Positions 17,086-25,572 of a stretch of 64,000 nt of DNA are shown one piece after another; position 1 is the stretch's first letter; each line of letters opens with the position of its first letter. The stretch covers positions 1-64,000 of the forward strand of contig CACAIK010000004.1 in assembly GCA_902532525.1 (NCBI GenBank). Direction: 5' to 3'. Source of the stretch: an uncultured Pelagibacteraceae bacterium. Its GTDB lineage: Bacteria; Pseudomonadota; Alphaproteobacteria; Pelagibacterales; Pelagibacteraceae. Made by a program: the position numbers and the translations under genes. The notes beneath the pieces are model-generated. The model did not search any database, was not told the origin of the DNA, and saw only the letters and a program-made list of their open reading frames with translations.

Positions 17086-18312
17086 ATGACAAATATACTA
17101 AATGAAAATTATAGAAATGCCAAAATTTTTTTTGATAAAGCAAAAAAAGATTATATATATTCCGGCAAAAAAAAATATATTGATTTATCTTTTGCATCTG
17201 GAACAGCTATACTTGGCCATTCGTCAACCATCCAAACAAAAATTTTTAAAGATTTCACAAAAAAAAATTTATCTTTATTCGCCCCTAATAAATACACTTT
17301 AGATCTATTAAAAACTTTAAAAAAATTTTTACCAGATCATTATACTAATATTATATTTTGCAATACTGGTACAGAAGCAGTAATAAAATCACTTAGAATT
17401 TCTAGAGCAATATCTGATAAAAAAGTTATTGCGAATGTTTCAGGTAGTTGGCACGGTTCAGTTGATCAACTTCTATACATGCCGAAAAAAAATTTATTGC
17501 CTAGGCAGATTTCAGATGGATTGAATAAAGATGATAAAAAAAACTTAATATTTATTCCATATAATAATATAATTGAAACTAAACAAATTTTAGATAAAGT
17601 TAAAAAAAAATTGGCTTGTGTCATAATTGAGCCAATCCAAGGAAGTCTTCCTAACGAAATATCGTTTAATTACCTTAAATTTTTACATAATTACACAAAA
17701 AAGAATAAAATTATTTTAGTTTTTGATGAAATGATAACTGGTGTTAGAACGGGATGTAAAAGTGTTCAAGAAATCTATAAATTAAAACCAGATATATCTA
17801 CATTTGGTAAAATTTTTGGAGGAGGTATGCCTATTGGGTTTTTGGCTTTGAATAATAAAATTTCAAAAAAAATTAAAAAAAGAAAGTTAAATATACATTT
17901 TGGAGGAACTTTTACCTCAAACCCCTTTACCATGTACTCATCTAACGAAACGCTAAAATATATTTACAAAAACAAAAATAAAATTTTTAAAAAAATAGAA
18001 AAGTACTCAAAAATATTTCAAGAAAGTATTAATGATTTTTGTTTAAAAAATGAACTAGATATAAAAGTTTACAGATTTCAATCTATGTTAAGAATAATAT
18101 TCACAAAAGATAAGATAAATAATAGGTTTCAAAGAGATCAATTAGAAAAAAACAAAAATTTAAAAATAGAAAACTTCAAAAATTTCTTATTACAAAAAAA
18201 AATATATTATCCAAATAATGGAATTATTTTTTTCTCAAATCAATCCAGTAAAGAAAACTTAAATTACTTACTAAAAAATTTTAAAATAGGATTAAAAAAA
18301 TATTTTGGATAA
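17086..18312 (+). CDS. Class III PLP-dependent aminotransferase
   Basis: This 408-residue protein resembles class III aminotransferases close to glutamate-1-semialdehyde aminomutase. It has FCNTGTEAVIKSLRISRA near residue 92, FDEMITGVRTG near 220 with the PLP-ring-binding Asp, and STFGKIFGGGMPIG with Lys242 as the Schiff-base lysine. It lacks any sign of being part of a heme operon. In polysaccharide loci such enzymes can aminate or racemise an unusual precursor. The placement directly after a radical SAM enzyme suggests a two-step conversion, oxidation then amination. That coupling is inferred from order only. Confidence 0.82.
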   Translation: MTNILNENYRNAKIFFDKAKKDYIYSGKKKYIDLSFASGTAILGHSSTIQTKIFKDFTKKNLSLFAPNKYTLDLLKTLKKFLPDHYTNIIFCNTGTEAVIKSLRISRAISDKKVIANVSGSWHGSVDQLLYMPKKNLLPRQISDGLNKDDKKNLIFIPYNNIIETKQILDKVKKKLACVIIEPIQGSLPNEISFNYLKFLHNYTKKNKIILVFDEMITGVRTGCKSVQEIYKLKPDISTFGKIFGGGMPIGFLALNNKISKKIKKRKLNIHFGGTFTSNPFTMYSSNETLKYIYKNKNKIFKKIEKYSKIFQESINDFCLKNELDIKVYRFQSMLRIIFTKDKINNRFQRDQLEKNKNLKIENFKNFLLQKKIYYPNNGIIFFSNQSSKENLNYLLKNFKIGLKKYFG

Positions 18313-18346
18313 AATTATTTAATAACAAATTATATTTTATTAATTA

Positions 18347-18829
18347 ATGAAAAATGTTTGGAAAAAAATTGACAGTATAAATTTAAACAGCTCAAAAGAA
18401 TGTTTGGATATGTTATTAAAAAAAAAATATGTCATAAGTCCATGGATAAATAATATTTTTAAAGGTAATCAATTTAAATTTGATAAAATTAATTTTCCTG
18501 TCTCTTTAGTAAGATACTCCTTAAAAGAGCTTAATTTTAATAATCAAACTGAATTGTTAAAAGTTTATGAAAAATCTAAAGATATGGGATTAGAATTAGT
18601 ACCTCCTCAAATAGCATTATATACTAGGCTCATTTATGATGAACAGCCAAAAGGTGAATGGCTTAGATTTGCTACACCTTTAAAATCCATGATAGACACT
18701 GATGGAGTACCTCATCTTCCAAAATTTGGAAATGCTCTTGGCTTGTATTTTATAGAGACTTATTGGGCATATGAAAAAGCTATTTTTCATCCACACAACG
18801 AATTTGTTTTTGTTAAAAAAAATACATGA
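18347..18829 (+). CDS. Unrecognised 160-residue protein
   Basis: I do not recognise a named function. The protein is soluble, with no membrane segment or signal peptide. A conserved-looking core at about residues 83-105 contains LVPPQIALYTRLIYDEQPKGEWLRFATP, and the end has aromatic ETYWAYEKAIFHPHNEFVF. The PP...LRL.Y..QPKGEW pattern looks like a small conserved family seen in various bacteria, and that is a weak impression. The gene lies 34 bp after the aminotransferase and overlaps the flavin oxidoreductase by 4 bp (ATGA), so it is probably translated with it. Confidence 0.7.
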   Translation: MKNVWKKIDSINLNSSKECLDMLLKKKYVISPWINNIFKGNQFKFDKINFPVSLVRYSLKELNFNNQTELLKVYEKSKDMGLELVPPQIALYTRLIYDEQPKGEWLRFATPLKSMIDTDGVPHLPKFGNALGLYFIETYWAYEKAIFHPHNEFVFVKKNT

Positions 18830-19893
18830 TTCTAAAAAGAACTAAAATTAATAAAATTAATTTAGCAAATAGATTTGTTATTTCTCCAATGTGCCAATAT
18901 TCTGCAAATAACGGCAATCCATCAGAGTGGCACTATGAGCACCTTTTAAGACTCGCTCGTACAGGAGCAGGTATGTTAATGATAGAATCTACATCCGTTA
19001 ACAAAATTGGAAGAATATCAAAAAAAGATTTAACTTTAGCAAATAATAAAAATGAGAAAAGTATATCTAAGCTTGTCAAATTTTTAAAAAAAAAAACAAA
19101 TATTCCACTAGGAATTCAAATTTCTCACTCTGGCAGAAAAGGTTCATCCGAAATACCATGGATAAAATCTAACCAAAGTTTAAAAAAAAATGCTTGGAAT
19201 ACAATTGCGCCATCACCGATAAAAAGAACAAAATTATGGCCCATTCCCAAAGAAATGACCTTAAGTGATATTAAGAAATTAATAAATGACTTTAAGAAAA
19301 CTGCTCAAAGAGCTAATAGAGCAAAATTGGATTGTTTAGAAATACACATGGCTCATGGTTATCTTTTACATCAGTTTTTCTCAAAATTATCAAATATTAG
19401 AAAAGATGAATACGGTGGAAGCTTGGCTAATAGATCAAGACTTTTAATAGAAATATCTGATGCAGTAAGAAAAGTTTGGCCAAAAGGTAAGATTTTGGGA
19501 GCAAGAGTTACAGGTTCAGATTGGATGAAAAATGGCATTACAGAAAAAGATACAATTTATCTTGTAAAAAAGCTAAAAAAAATAGGTTTTGATTATGTTT
19601 GTGTTTCAAGCGGCGGGATTGTACCTAAAACTAATCTAGTTTTTAAAAAAGGATATAATGTCAAATTTGCAATTAAAATTAAAAAAGAAACTGGCATTGT
19701 TACACGGGTTGGAGGAATTATTAATGATTTCAAATATGCTAATTCATTGATAAAACAAAAAAAAGTTGATTTTATTGCAAATGCTAGAAAATTCATAAAT
19801 GACCCAAATTGGTTATTGAAAGAGTATGCTAAAAAGAAAAAAAACAAAAAATTTATATTAAACCAATACAAAAGGTGCATCAGTTTTGATTAA
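18826..19893 (+). CDS. Old Yellow Enzyme family NADH:flavin oxidoreductase
   Basis: This 355-residue TIM-barrel flavoprotein has SPMCQYSANNG near residues 20-30, QISHSGRKG near 98-106 and YGGSLANRSRLLIEI near 196-210, all signatures of the Old Yellow Enzyme family. HMAHGYLLHQF near 174-184 carries conserved active-site histidines. Members reduce activated C=C bonds with NAD(P)H and FMN. Its location among sugar and acyl genes suggests a tailoring reduction. A general detoxification enoate reductase carried in the locus is the alternative. It is shorter than the fused 2,4-dienoyl-CoA reductase type, so it is a single-domain member. Confidence 0.85.
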   Translation: MILKRTKINKINLANRFVISPMCQYSANNGNPSEWHYEHLLRLARTGAGMLMIESTSVNKIGRISKKDLTLANNKNEKSISKLVKFLKKKTNIPLGIQISHSGRKGSSEIPWIKSNQSLKKNAWNTIAPSPIKRTKLWPIPKEMTLSDIKKLINDFKKTAQRANRAKLDCLEIHMAHGYLLHQFFSKLSNIRKDEYGGSLANRSRLLIEISDAVRKVWPKGKILGARVTGSDWMKNGITEKDTIYLVKKLKKIGFDYVCVSSGGIVPKTNLVFKKGYNVKFAIKIKKETGIVTRVGGIINDFKYANSLIKQKKVDFIANARKFINDPNWLLKEYAKKKKNKKFILNQYKRCISFD

Positions 19894-20767
19894 ATTTTTA
19901 AAAAGAAATATAAAAAATTATCTGGAAAAATTGTTAGGCTTGGATAAATATCTTTCAAAACAGAATCAAATTAAACTATTACTAGGAAATATTTTAGAAA
20001 AAAATAACAATTTAACTGATATAAATAAGGCTGAGTTTAAAGTATTTTCGCAATTTGGAGAAGATGGTATTATAGATTTTATCATTAAAAATATTTCGTT
20101 AAAAAATAAAGTATTTCTAGAGATAGGTACTGAGAATTATGAAGAGGCAAATACAAGATTTTTATTAGAGAATGGTCACTGGTCAGGTTTGATTATAGAT
20201 GGCGAAAAAGAACATATAAATTACATTAAGAAACAAGATTATTATTGGAAATATGATCTTAATGTAATAAATAATTTTGTTACTATTGAAAATATTAATA
20301 ATTTAATAGAAAATTATAAAAATTATAAAAATATTTCTTTATTATCTATAGACATTGATGGTAATGATTACTGGTTATGGAAAGAAATAAATATAGATCC
20401 TGCTATAGTTGTAATTGAATATAATTCAAGATATGGCAAGGATAGATCAGTCACAATCCCATACAAGAGTGATTTTACTAGACCAAAATTTGGAAAAAAA
20501 AAAATTTATTATGGAGCTTCGTTACAAGCTCTTAATAAATTAGGAAATTCAAAAGGTTACTCATTAGTTGCAACAAATGTAGCAGGAAATAACGCGTTTT
20601 TTGTAAAAAAAAATTGTTTATCAAAAGTTTTAAAAGAACAATCAGTAAATAATTGTTATACGGAAAATAAATTTTCTGAAATTTTAAATAAAAATAATGA
20701 AATTGAAAAATATAGTGCTAATGAAGAAAAAGAATATCTATTTAGCTTGCCATTAGAAGAAGTTTAA
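19886..20767 (+). CDS. FkbM/methyltransferase-like protein
   Basis: This 293-residue protein starts with TTG inside the end of the flavoprotein gene. The central part has FSQFGEDGIIDFI near residues 51-63, FLEIGTENYEEANTRFLLENGHWSGLIIDGE near 77-107 and LLSIDIDGNDYWLWKEI near 150-166. The pattern is that of a Rossmann SAM-binding fold related to FkbM methyltransferases, where the acidic IDIDG corresponds to KIDVEG. It is probably an O-methyltransferase of the glycan or a lipid precursor. The SAM-binding GxGxG loop is only partly recognisable (EIGTENYEE), so catalytic activity is not certain. Confidence 0.6.
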   Translation: MIKFLKRNIKNYLEKLLGLDKYLSKQNQIKLLLGNILEKNNNLTDINKAEFKVFSQFGEDGIIDFIIKNISLKNKVFLEIGTENYEEANTRFLLENGHWSGLIIDGEKEHINYIKKQDYYWKYDLNVINNFVTIENINNLIENYKNYKNISLLSIDIDGNDYWLWKEINIDPAIVVIEYNSRYGKDRSVTIPYKSDFTRPKFGKKKIYYGASLQALNKLGNSKGYSLVATNVAGNNAFFVKKNCLSKVLKEQSVNNCYTENKFSEILNKNNEIEKYSANEEKEYLFSLPLEEV

Positions 20768-21801
20768 TGAAAAATTTAATAATTACTGGATCTGGGGGAT
20801 TTGTTGGGTTCAGTTTAGCTAAACATTTTTTAAGCAATAAATTTAATGTCATTGGGATTGATAATTTATCTAGAAAAGGATCAATTAATAGAATTAAAAT
20901 TTTAAAAAAAAATTTTAAAAATTTCTTATTTTATAAGTGTGATGTAACTAATCATAATATGTTAAATCATATTTTCAGTAATGTTAAAAAAGTACATGCA
21001 ATAATGCATACTGCTGGTCAGGTTACTGTTACTGAAAGTTTGGTAGATCCAATTAAAGATTTTAAAATAAATGGTTTAGGAACTCTAAATCTTTTGGATT
21101 TAACAAAAAAATATCATAGCAAATCAAAATTTATTTTTTCTTCGACTAACAAAGTTTATGGAAACTTAAATAATATAAAGGTTAAAAAAATAAAAAGTAA
21201 ATATTATTTAAAGCAAAATATGAAAGGTATTTCTGAAAATTTAAATGTAGATTACTGCTCTCCTTATGGATGCTCCAAAGGATCTGCCGATCAATATGTA
21301 AAAGATTTTGGGAGAATATTTAAAATGAACACAATAGTATTAAGAAAATCGTGTATTTATGGGCAAGATCAGCTAGGCATAAAAGGACAAGGATGGATAT
21401 CTTATATTATTAACCAAGCCATTATGAAAAAAAAAATAACTATCTTTGGCAATGGTTACCAGACAAGAGATATCCTTTATATCGATGATTTAGTTGAACT
21501 CTATAATAAAATTGTAAATAAGAATATCAAGGGATACAAGGTATATAACGTTGGAGGCGGTAAAAAAAATTTATTAAGTGTTCATGATTTGATAGATTTT
21601 TTAAGAAAACAAAAAATTTTAAAAAATAAACCTAGATATTCAAAAGAAAGACTGGGAGATCAAAAAACATATTATAGTGACTTATCTAAAGTCAAAAAAG
21701 AATTAAATTGGAGTCCTAAAATTTCAAAAATAAGTGGTTTAAATAAAATACTCAAGTATTCTATAAATAATTTAAACACTTTAAAAAAGATTTATCGTTA
21801 A
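20767..21801 (+). CDS. CDP-paratose/tyvelose 2-epimerase-like enzyme
   Basis: This 344-residue extended SDR has TGSGGFVGFSLA at residues 7-18 and SPYGCSKGSADQYV near 160-173 with the catalytic Tyr/Lys. The block from there to LRKSCIYGQDQLGIKGQGW is typical of CDP-paratose 2-epimerases (RfbE). The genes that make CDP-paratose (CDP-glucose synthase, 4,6-dehydratase and the E1/E3 deoxygenation genes) are not in this window. It may epimerise another nucleotide sugar, or the partners may be elsewhere in the genome. It is coupled to the previous gene by a one-base TAATG overlap. Confidence 0.75.
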   Translation: MKNLIITGSGGFVGFSLAKHFLSNKFNVIGIDNLSRKGSINRIKILKKNFKNFLFYKCDVTNHNMLNHIFSNVKKVHAIMHTAGQVTVTESLVDPIKDFKINGLGTLNLLDLTKKYHSKSKFIFSSTNKVYGNLNNIKVKKIKSKYYLKQNMKGISENLNVDYCSPYGCSKGSADQYVKDFGRIFKMNTIVLRKSCIYGQDQLGIKGQGWISYIINQAIMKKKITIFGNGYQTRDILYIDDLVELYNKIVNKNIKGYKVYNVGGGKKNLLSVHDLIDFLRKQKILKNKPRYSKERLGDQKTYYSDLSKVKKELNWSPKISKISGLNKILKYSINNLNTLKKIYR

Positions 21802-21802
21802 A

Positions 21803-22723
21803 TTGAAGAAAAAAAATAAAAAATTTACTTTTATAGACATAGAATTCCACAAAAAAACAAAAAGTGGTTTTTTTTTATTTAATTTGATTTCTGATTACTA
21901 TGAAACAAATTTTTTGTGGGTAAAATCTCAAAATAAAAAATTTATATTCAATTATAAAAAAAAAAATCTAAAAAAAAACTTATTTTTTTTTCAATTTTTA
22001 CCTAATATTAGAGAATTATTAAGTTTGCGAAATAAAAACCTTTTCTGGGCACCAATGTATGACGATATAAAAAACAAAAATTATTTTTTTTGGCTCATTG
22101 TTTCGTTTTTTAATATAAGAGTAATATCATTTTCAAGAAGAATTAACAAACTTTGTAAGATTTTTAAAATTAAATTTATATATCTAAAATATTTTCCTGA
22201 TATTAAAAAAAAATATAGCAAATTAAAAAAGAAAAAAATATCAATTTTTTTTTGGTATAGGGGTACTGTTAAATTATATGACTGGATTAATTCGATCGAT
22301 CCAGAATATATAAATGAAATTATCTATTTTAATCTAAAAGATCCAGCTTTCAAAAATGAAAAGATTAAAAATGAAGATAAAATTAAATATAAAATTAAAT
22401 TTTATTACGGGAGATTTGGTAAAAAAGATAAAATATATAAATCTCTAGTAGACAAATGTGATGTATATGTTGCGCCACGAGAGAGAGAAGGTATTGGACA
22501 CAGTTTTTTAGAAGCCATGGCAAAAGGTAAATATATATTATCAAAAAATGAAGAGACTATGAATGAATACATATTATCAAAAAAAATTGGAAATTATTTT
22601 GAACAAAAAATGCAAATAGAAAACATTTTAAATTATAGATATGAAAGATATAAAAATGCTTTGAAACTGAGCAATAATTGGAACAAAAAAAAAATAAAAT
22701 TAATTAATTTCCTAAAAAAATAA
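21803..22723 (+). CDS. GT-B fold glycosyltransferase (GT4-like)
   Basis: This 306-residue protein starts with TTG one base after the preceding stop. It is lysine-, isoleucine- and asparagine-rich. The C-terminal third has DVYVAPREREGIGHSFLEAMAKGKYIL near residues 217-243. This is the nucleotide-sugar-binding E-x7-E block of GT4 glycosyltransferases (here EGIGHSFLE). The N-terminal domain is shorter than usual, since the family is commonly 350 or more residues. It probably adds one sugar of the repeating unit. It ends 3 bp from a convergent membrane-protein gene. Confidence 0.7.
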   Translation: MKKKNKKFTFIDIEFHKKTKSGFFLFNLISDYYETNFLWVKSQNKKFIFNYKKKNLKKNLFFFQFLPNIRELLSLRNKNLFWAPMYDDIKNKNYFFWLIVSFFNIRVISFSRRINKLCKIFKIKFIYLKYFPDIKKKYSKLKKKKISIFFWYRGTVKLYDWINSIDPEYINEIIYFNLKDPAFKNEKIKNEDKIKYKIKFYYGRFGKKDKIYKSLVDKCDVYVAPREREGIGHSFLEAMAKGKYILSKNEETMNEYILSKKIGNYFEQKMQIENILNYRYERYKNALKLSNNWNKKKIKLINFLKK

Positions 22724-22726
22724 ATT

Positions 22727-23851
22727 TTAATTAAAAAAGTTTTTTAGATATCCCCAAATCTCAATTTTTGAGAAAGTTGGGTGCAATGACCAAAGGAAAA
22801 AAATGATAAATAAAAACAAAAATTTTGTTTCTGATTTTTCAAATTTACTATAATTAGAAAAAATAAGATTGATTGACACTACCAAATAAATGTAAGCAAA
22901 ATTTGACAACCTTATCAAATTTTTTCCTGTTGTCGTTGGACCCCCAACAAACGCTATGCCAATTAAAATTACTGCTGTTAGAAATAAAAAAACTAAAAAT
23001 TCATTCATTATAATTTTTATATTTCTTGTTCTATAAAAAAGTAAAATTGAATAAACTATTAATGGACCGAATCCAATTAAAGGAAACAAGAGATATTTAA
23101 ATAAATCATTTAAAGTATAATCAATTATAAAAATACCTACTAAAGTGGTTATGTATAAATTTCCAACTTCTGTCGTATCTCCCATTGAATTTGTTGCATA
23201 AAAGGTGTTTAAGCTGAATATACATATAAAAGATATGATACTTATAATTATATCCTTAGTTGAAAATATTGATTTCTTCTTAAAAAAAAATTTTACAACA
23301 AAAAAAATTACCAAAATTATAAAAGCGTTTTGTCTACTTATGACAGACAATATTAATCCATAATAAAAGTAGTTTTTATTTTTGGTCAAAAATCCAAGAC
23401 AAATTAATTCTAATGAAATAATAAATCCTAAATCTACAATAATTGTTGGTACAGCAATATAGTATCTTATTAAATAAGGATTAAATATTAATAATAATAA
23501 AGATATATAATATGAAAAATAATCTAGTTTTAAAAAATCAAGAATTTTTTTATATAAAAAAATTATAACAATAACAAAAAAAATTGTGACTATCTGATAA
23601 AGCAAATATACATCTAAAAATGTTAATTTACTTAAAACACCAATTAAATATGGTAATAAAAACCTTTCACCCTTAATGTATTCAATGTTATTACCAAAAC
23701 TTGGTGCATACTCTGAAATTAATTTGTAAAACTTTCCGTCGTTTCCTCCATAAATCAAAGATTCTTCGAAATTATAGAAATTATTTGTAGCTATAATAAA
23801 AATATAAGAAATAATTATTAAAAAAAATTCTTTATTAAATTTTCTTTCCAT
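22727..23851 (-). CDS. Integral membrane protein, GT-C-like
   Basis: This 374-residue protein has about nine to ten hydrophobic segments. Near the N-terminus is GGNDGKFYKLISEY (about residues 34-47), an acidic motif in the first external loop, as in GT-C glycosyltransferases that use polyprenyl-phosphate sugars. I do not recognise a named family. Its start overlaps the end of the dolichol-phosphate-mannose-synthase-like gene by 17 bp. Such a GT2/GT-C pair is the arrangement of Gtr-type O-antigen modification systems, where the first protein charges the lipid and the second transfers the sugar outside the inner membrane. Confidence 0.6.
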   Translation of the reverse strand: MERKFNKEFFLIIISYIFIIATNNFYNFEESLIYGGNDGKFYKLISEYAPSFGNNIEYIKGERFLLPYLIGVLSKLTFLDVYLLYQIVTIFFVIVIIFLYKKILDFLKLDYFSYYISLLLLIFNPYLIRYYIAVPTIIVDLGFIISLELICLGFLTKNKNYFYYGLILSVISRQNAFIILVIFFVVKFFFKKKSIFSTKDIIISIISFICIFSLNTFYATNSMGDTTEVGNLYITTLVGIFIIDYTLNDLFKYLLFPLIGFGPLIVYSILLFYRTRNIKIIMNEFLVFLFLTAVILIGIAFVGGPTTTGKNLIRLSNFAYIYLVVSINLIFSNYSKFEKSETKFLFLFIIFFLWSLHPTFSKIEIWGYLKNFFN

Positions 23852-24554
23852 CTATCCTAGCTCTAATCCATCCTAAAATTAATGGAACCCAGTCTATTAC
23901 AGGTCTTATTTTTGAATAGTTTTTTTTTGTGTATTTCATTGTAACAGGTACTTCTGTAAATCGAATTTTTTTGTTAATAAGAACTTTTCCTAATGAATAG
24001 TATTCATAACCGTAGGTATAAAGATTTTTTTTGTCGAATATTTTAATGTTTTTTTGGAATAGTTTTACCTCGAATGCTCTATAACCACATGTAGCGTCGG
24101 TAATTTTTCTAAAGTATAAAATTGAAATCATCAAACTTAAAATTTTTATCATTATAATTCTAGACAATGGATTTGTTTTAAACTTTCCTTTTGGCAAAAA
24201 TCTACTACCATTAACAAAGTTATAATTTTCATATAAAATTTTCCTTCTAAATTTCTCAATTTCTGAAGGCAGCATTTTACCATTTCCTGCAATATGTATT
24301 AAAAATTTGTATTTTTTTTTTATACAATATTTCAATCCATATATTAAAGCATAGCCAACTCCATAATTTTTGTTGAAATTTATAAAATTTATTCCTGAAG
24401 CTCTTATATATTTAAGGGAATTATCAGATGAGCCATTATTAATAAGTAAGAAACTTAAATTCTTAATTTTTTTTTGTGATGATTTAATTTTTTTAATTAA
24501 GTTCTTTAATTTTCTTTCTTCATTATATATAGGTACTATACATAAAAATCTCAT
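23835..24554 (-). CDS. GT2 polyprenyl-phosphate sugar synthase-like
   Basis: This GT2 enzyme (239 residues) begins at MRFLCIVPIYNEE. An upstream in-frame ATG at 24,671 would run through the divergent oxidoreductase gene and is unlikely. It has the GT2 opening IVPIYNEERKL, INNGSSDNS, a GNGKM segment where most relatives have a DADG-like acidic motif (near residue 90), and NGSRFLPKG near 116. It resembles dolichol-phosphate-mannose synthases and GtrB. The GNG in place of DAD at the metal-binding site is odd and could reduce activity. It is paired with the overlapping GT-C-like membrane protein. Confidence 0.7.
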   Translation of the reverse strand: MRFLCIVPIYNEERKLKNLIKKIKSSQKKIKNLSFLLINNGSSDNSLKYIRASGINFINFNKNYGVGYALIYGLKYCIKKKYKFLIHIAGNGKMLPSEIEKFRRKILYENYNFVNGSRFLPKGKFKTNPLSRIIMIKILSLMISILYFRKITDATCGYRAFEVKLFQKNIKIFDKKNLYTYGYEYYSLGKVLINKKIRFTEVPVTMKYTKKNYSKIRPVIDWVPLILGWIRARIDGKKI

Positions 24555-24567
24555 TTTAAGACTTATA

Positions 24568-25572
24568 ATGAATATAAAACAATTTAAAAAGCATAATATT
24601 GGCATATGTGGGTGCGGATATTGGGGAACAAATATTATAAAATCTTTGGAGGAGGAAAAATTCGAAAACATACATGTATTTGATTATGATAAAAAAAAAT
24701 TATTAATTGCAAAAAAAAAATTTCCTTTCATAAAAATTTGTAAAAATTTTGATGATTTTTTATTAAAACAACTTTATTGTGTTCTGTTAGTAACACCTTC
24801 AAATACTCATTTTTCTCTTGCAAAGAAAATACTAAAAAAAAATATAAATTTATTTATTGAAAAGCCAAGTACTTTAAAATCCTCAGATTTAAACAAATTA
24901 ATCAAAATTTCAGAAAAAAAAAGATTAACTTTGATGTCTGGCTATATTTATCTCTATAATACTTATGTTGAATACATAAAAAAAATTATTAAATCAAAAA
25001 AACTTGGAGAAATTAAGTACATGTATTTTGAAAGATCTAATTTAGGCCCTATTAGAAATGATACATCATGTTTATATGATTTAGCATCTCATGATTTATC
25101 TACATCTTTATATTTACTAGGGACTACACCAAAAATTTCTTACGTAAAGACATATAATTTTCTAAAAAAAAATTTATATGATATCTCATCAGTAGGTCTT
25201 GATTTCAAAAAAGTTAAAGTTGAAATAAAATCAAGTTGGATAAACCCTGAAAAAATAAGAAAAATTATAATCATAGGAACAAAAAAAATGCTTCAGTTTG
25301 ATGAAATGGATAAACATAATAAAATCAAAATTTATAATAAATACGCAAGTTATCCAGATATTAAAGATTTTAAAAAAAGTTTTTTTACACCAAAAGCAAA
25401 CATATATCTTGGAAAAACTTTTGCGCCTAAAATAAAATTTTTATCTCCCATGAAAAAAGAATTAGAACATTTTTTTAATGCTGTAAAATCAAAAAAAACT
25501 CCCCTATCATCTGGTAGATATGCTTTAAAAATTTTAAAACTTCTTGAAAAAATTAAAAATAAAATTAATTAA
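24568..25572 (+). CDS. Gfo/Idh/MocA sugar-nucleotide oxidoreductase (WbpB/WlbA-like role)
   Basis: This 334-residue protein starts at MNIKQFKKHN. A longer in-frame start at 24,370 would overlap the divergent glycosyltransferase. It has the NAD-binding GICGCGYWG near residues 13-21, LVTPSNTHF near 77-85, FIEKPS near 100 (catalytic lysine of the EKP motif) and SNLGPIRNDTSCLYDLASHD near 150-169. Family members oxidise sugar nucleotides, often at C3. With the neighbouring aminotransferase and hexapeptide acetyltransferase it gives the WbpB-WbpE-WbpD order of steps for a 3-acetamido sugar. That pathway assignment is inferred from context. Confidence 0.78.
   Translation: MNIKQFKKHNIGICGCGYWGTNIIKSLEEEKFENIHVFDYDKKKLLIAKKKFPFIKICKNFDDFLLKQLYCVLLVTPSNTHFSLAKKILKKNINLFIEKPSTLKSSDLNKLIKISEKKRLTLMSGYIYLYNTYVEYIKKIIKSKKLGEIKYMYFERSNLGPIRNDTSCLYDLASHDLSTSLYLLGTTPKISYVKTYNFLKKNLYDISSVGLDFKKVKVEIKSSWINPEKIRKIIIIGTKKMLQFDEMDKHNKIKIYNKYASYPDIKDFKKSFFTPKANIYLGKTFAPKIKFLSPMKKELEHFFNAVKSKKTPLSSGRYALKILKLLEKIKNKIN

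Noticed and set aside
24370-24567. Extended N-terminus of the Gfo/Idh oxidoreductase from an ATG at 24,370
   Set aside because: The extra 66 residues lie antisense to the divergent GT2 gene and precede the conserved nucleotide-binding start, so ATG at 24,568 is chosen.
24555-24671. Extended N-terminus of the GT2 protein from 24,671
   Set aside because: The extra 39 residues come before the typical GT2 start MRFLCIVPIYNEE and overlap the divergent gene.
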